Below are positions 5,638-7,541 of a stretch of DNA of 7,541 bases, piece after piece. The notes beneath the pieces were generated by a model that searched no databases, was not told the DNA's origin, and was given only the letters and a program-made list of their open reading frames with translations. The stretch spans positions 1-7,541 of the forward strand of contig URGF01000085.1 of NCBI GenBank assembly GCA_900547285.1, written 5' to 3'. This stretch comes from an uncultured Collinsella sp. (GTDB lineage Bacteria; Actinomycetota; Coriobacteriia; Coriobacteriales; Coriobacteriaceae). Position 1 is the stretch's first letter. Each line of letters opens with the position of its first letter. A program made the translations under genes and the position numbers.

Positions 5638-5640
5638 GTT
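5628..5640. promoter_or_regulatory. Candidate operator overlapping the cysK -10
   Basis: AACCT-ATA-AGGTT is a perfect 13-bp dyad that covers the -10 hexamer of the cysK promoter. A second looser dyad, CCTA at 5573-5576 and TAGG at 5586-5589, lies upstream of the -35. Binding by the divergent Rrf2-family regulator would block cysK transcription. This is inference from position and symmetry. Confidence 0.35.
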
Positions 5641-5641
5641 T

Positions 5642-5710
5642 GTGGGTTTCGCTGTTACACACACCGTAAAACCACACGGTATCCAGTCATTTGAACACTT
5701 TGGAGGTTCA
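5642..5710 (+). promoter_or_regulatory. Structured 5' UTR of cysK
   Basis: Several pairings are possible in the leader: GTGG(G)TTT at 5642-5649 with AAACCAC at 5669-5675; ACCGT at 5663-5667 with ACGGT at 5676-5680; and TGAAC at 5692-5696 with GTTCA at 5706-5710. The last hairpin takes in the Shine-Dalgarno GGAGG (5702-5706), mostly in its loop. The first two together would form a pseudoknot-like fold. I recognise no known riboswitch or T-box consensus, so the structure may be incidental. Confidence 0.25.
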
Positions 5711-5712
5711 CC

Positions 5713-6651
<939 letters not shown>

Positions 6652-6749
6652 GGCCTGTCGCCCATAGGTTGAGCCCAGGACGAACCGGTCTCCTCTCTCC
6701 CGGCAGTCTGAGCCCATCCCATCAGGGCGCCCCACGAGTCATCCGAACT

Positions 6750-6758
6750 TGCTACAAT
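6750..6758 (+). promoter_or_regulatory. Extended -10 promoter of mnmA
   Basis: TGC-TACAAT (6750-6758) is a good extended -10: TACAAT matches consensus at five of six positions and is preceded by TG. No recognisable -35 lies 16-18 bp upstream, so recognition would depend on the extended element. Expected start is around 6764-6766, which falls in the first arm of the hairpin at 6763-6790. Confidence 0.55.
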
Positions 6759-6762
6759 GTCT

Positions 6763-6801
6763 GCGGCGCGGAACCAGCCTCCCGCGCCGCTTTTCTTTTT
6801 T
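6763..6801 (+). terminator. Intrinsic terminator between cysK and mnmA
   Basis: GCGGCGCGG (6763-6771) pairs perfectly with CCGCGCCGC (6782-6790) across a 10-nt loop. It is followed by TTTTCTTTTTT (6791-6801), a textbook intrinsic terminator. It lies 112 nt after the cysK stop and 29 nt before the mnmA start. It would end cysK transcripts, but the mnmA promoter just upstream (6750-6758) must also be read through it, so it could attenuate mnmA. Confidence 0.85.
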
Positions 6802-6830
6802 GGCCACATGCCACCAAGGAGAACCTCCCC

Positions 6831-7541
6831 ATGCACAACAAGCGCGTGCTCGTCGCCATGAGTGGCGGCGTCGATTCCAGCGTGACCGCGTACCTGCTCA
6901 AAAGCCAGGGCTACGAATGCGTCGGTGCCACCATGCGCCTCACCTGTCCCGCGCCCGATCCCGTCACGGGCATGAGCAAAGTCGACCGCGACATCGCCGA
7001 TGCAAAGGCCGTCGCCGAGCGCCTGGGGATACCCCACCACGTGCTCGACCTGCAGCAGACCTTCGACCGCAACGTTATCGAGCGCTTCGTGACTGCCTAT
7101 CAAGAGGGACTGACGCCCAACCCGTGCATCATCTGCAACCGCCATATTAAGTTTGGCGCGCTGCTCGATGCGGCACTCGATATGGGCTGCGACTACATCG
7201 CCACGGGTCATTACGCCAAAACGAGCCAGACGTCCGACGGCACCTGGCAGCTGCATCGCGGCGAGGACCCCAAAAAGGACCAGAGCTACTTTTTGTATTC
7301 GCTCACGCAAGAGCGTCTGGCACGCACAATCTTTCCGCTGGCTGGGCTGGACAAAGAGCGTGACGTGCGCCGGATTGCCGCCGAGCAGGGCTTCATCAAC
7401 GCCAAGAAGGCCGAGAGCGAGGATATCTGCTTTATCGCGGACGGCGACTACGCGGGCTATATCGAGCGCCGCTGCGGACATGCCGCCGAGCCGGGCGATA
7501 TTGTATGGCGCGACGGCAGCGTGGTCGGACGCCACAACGGC
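6831..7541 (+). CDS. mnmA: tRNA-specific 2-thiouridylase MnmA, N-terminal part (cut by window edge)
   Basis: The first 237 codons (about two thirds of the usual 350-370) of MnmA, which activates U34 of Lys, Glu and Gln tRNAs with ATP and inserts sulfur passed on from a cysteine desulfurase. Visible: PP-loop SGGVDSS (11-17), PNPCIICNRHIKFG (96-109) with catalytic C102, ATGHYAK (124-130), KDQSYFLY (149-156), and the second catalytic cysteine C200 in SEDICFI (196-202). A second cysteine, C99, sits in the first motif where E. coli has Asp, as in a number of MnmA proteins. The ATG at 6831 follows AAGGAG (6816-6821) by 9 nt. No stop occurs before the right edge. The gene has its own extended -10 promoter and a terminator-like hairpin in its leader. 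Its position after cysK and an Rrf2-family gene fits a sulfur-handling neighbourhood, though no desulfurase gene is visible. Confidence 0.97.
   Translation, partial: MHNKRVLVAMSGGVDSSVTAYLLKSQGYECVGATMRLTCPAPDPVTGMSKVDRDIADAKAVAERLGIPHHVLDLQQTFDRNVIERFVTAYQEGLTPNPCIICNRHIKFGALLDAALDMGCDYIATGHYAKTSQTSDGTWQLHRGEDPKKDQSYFLYSLTQERLARTIFPLAGLDKERDVRRIAAEQGFINAKKAESEDICFIADGDYAGYIERRCGHAAEPGDIVWRDGSVVGRHNG

Noticed and set aside
6652..6750. TGAGCCCA 8-bp direct repeat (6670-6677 and 6709-6716) and a 4-bp GGGC/GCCC stem after cysK
   Set aside because: Both are too short and too composition-driven to interpret. The strong terminator downstream explains the end of the cysK transcript.

Overview
This window reads as ordinary chromosome from a GC-rich Gram-positive bacterium. 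The gene content, strong G/C bias at third codon positions and GTCCCC-type palindromes suggest a Coriobacteriia member, most likely Collinsella-like. That assignment is recognition plus inference, because no search could be run.

Layout: (1) Positions 1-3683, minus strand, hold the addB-addA pair of an AddAB-type double-strand-break repair helicase-nuclease. addB is complete (1044 aa); addA is cut by the window edge after about 181 codons. (2) Positions 3684-3904 contain a 32-bp perfect inverted repeat directly abutting the intrinsic terminator of the next gene. (3) Positions 3905-4204, minus strand, encode a 99-aa TrpR-related (YerC/YecD family) regulator. A possible 16-codon upstream ORF with two Trp codons ends 3 nt before its start. 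(4) Positions 4205-4527 are a 323-bp divergent intergenic region. (5) Positions 4528-4893, plus strand, encode a small phage-holin-4_2/YvlD-type membrane protein. A hairpin follows it and probably terminates transcription from both convergent sides. (6) Positions 5031-5459, minus strand, encode an Rrf2-family regulator with four cysteines in the Fe-S ligand region. (7) Positions 5713-6651, plus strand, encode cysteine synthase CysK, divergent from the rrf2 gene. (8) From 6831 off the right edge, plus strand, lies mnmA (tRNA 2-thiouridylase), behind its own extended -10 promoter and a terminator-like hairpin.

Functionally, the right half is a sulfur neighbourhood. A probable Fe-S or cysteine-status sensor of the Rrf2 family is divergent from the cysteine synthase gene, and a tRNA thiolation gene that consumes cysteine-derived sulfur comes next. 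This resembles the Rrf2/CymR - cysteine desulfurase - mnmA arrangement of many Firmicutes, but cysK stands where the desulfurase would be. The left half is DNA repair.

I see no prophage, insertion sequence with a transposase, CRISPR array, tRNA or rRNA. No clearly novel multi-gene system is evident. The most unusual items are the palindromic repeats, the promoter/terminator overlap upstream of mnmA, the upstream ORF of the TrpR-like gene, and the incomplete Fe-S cysteine set of AddB.
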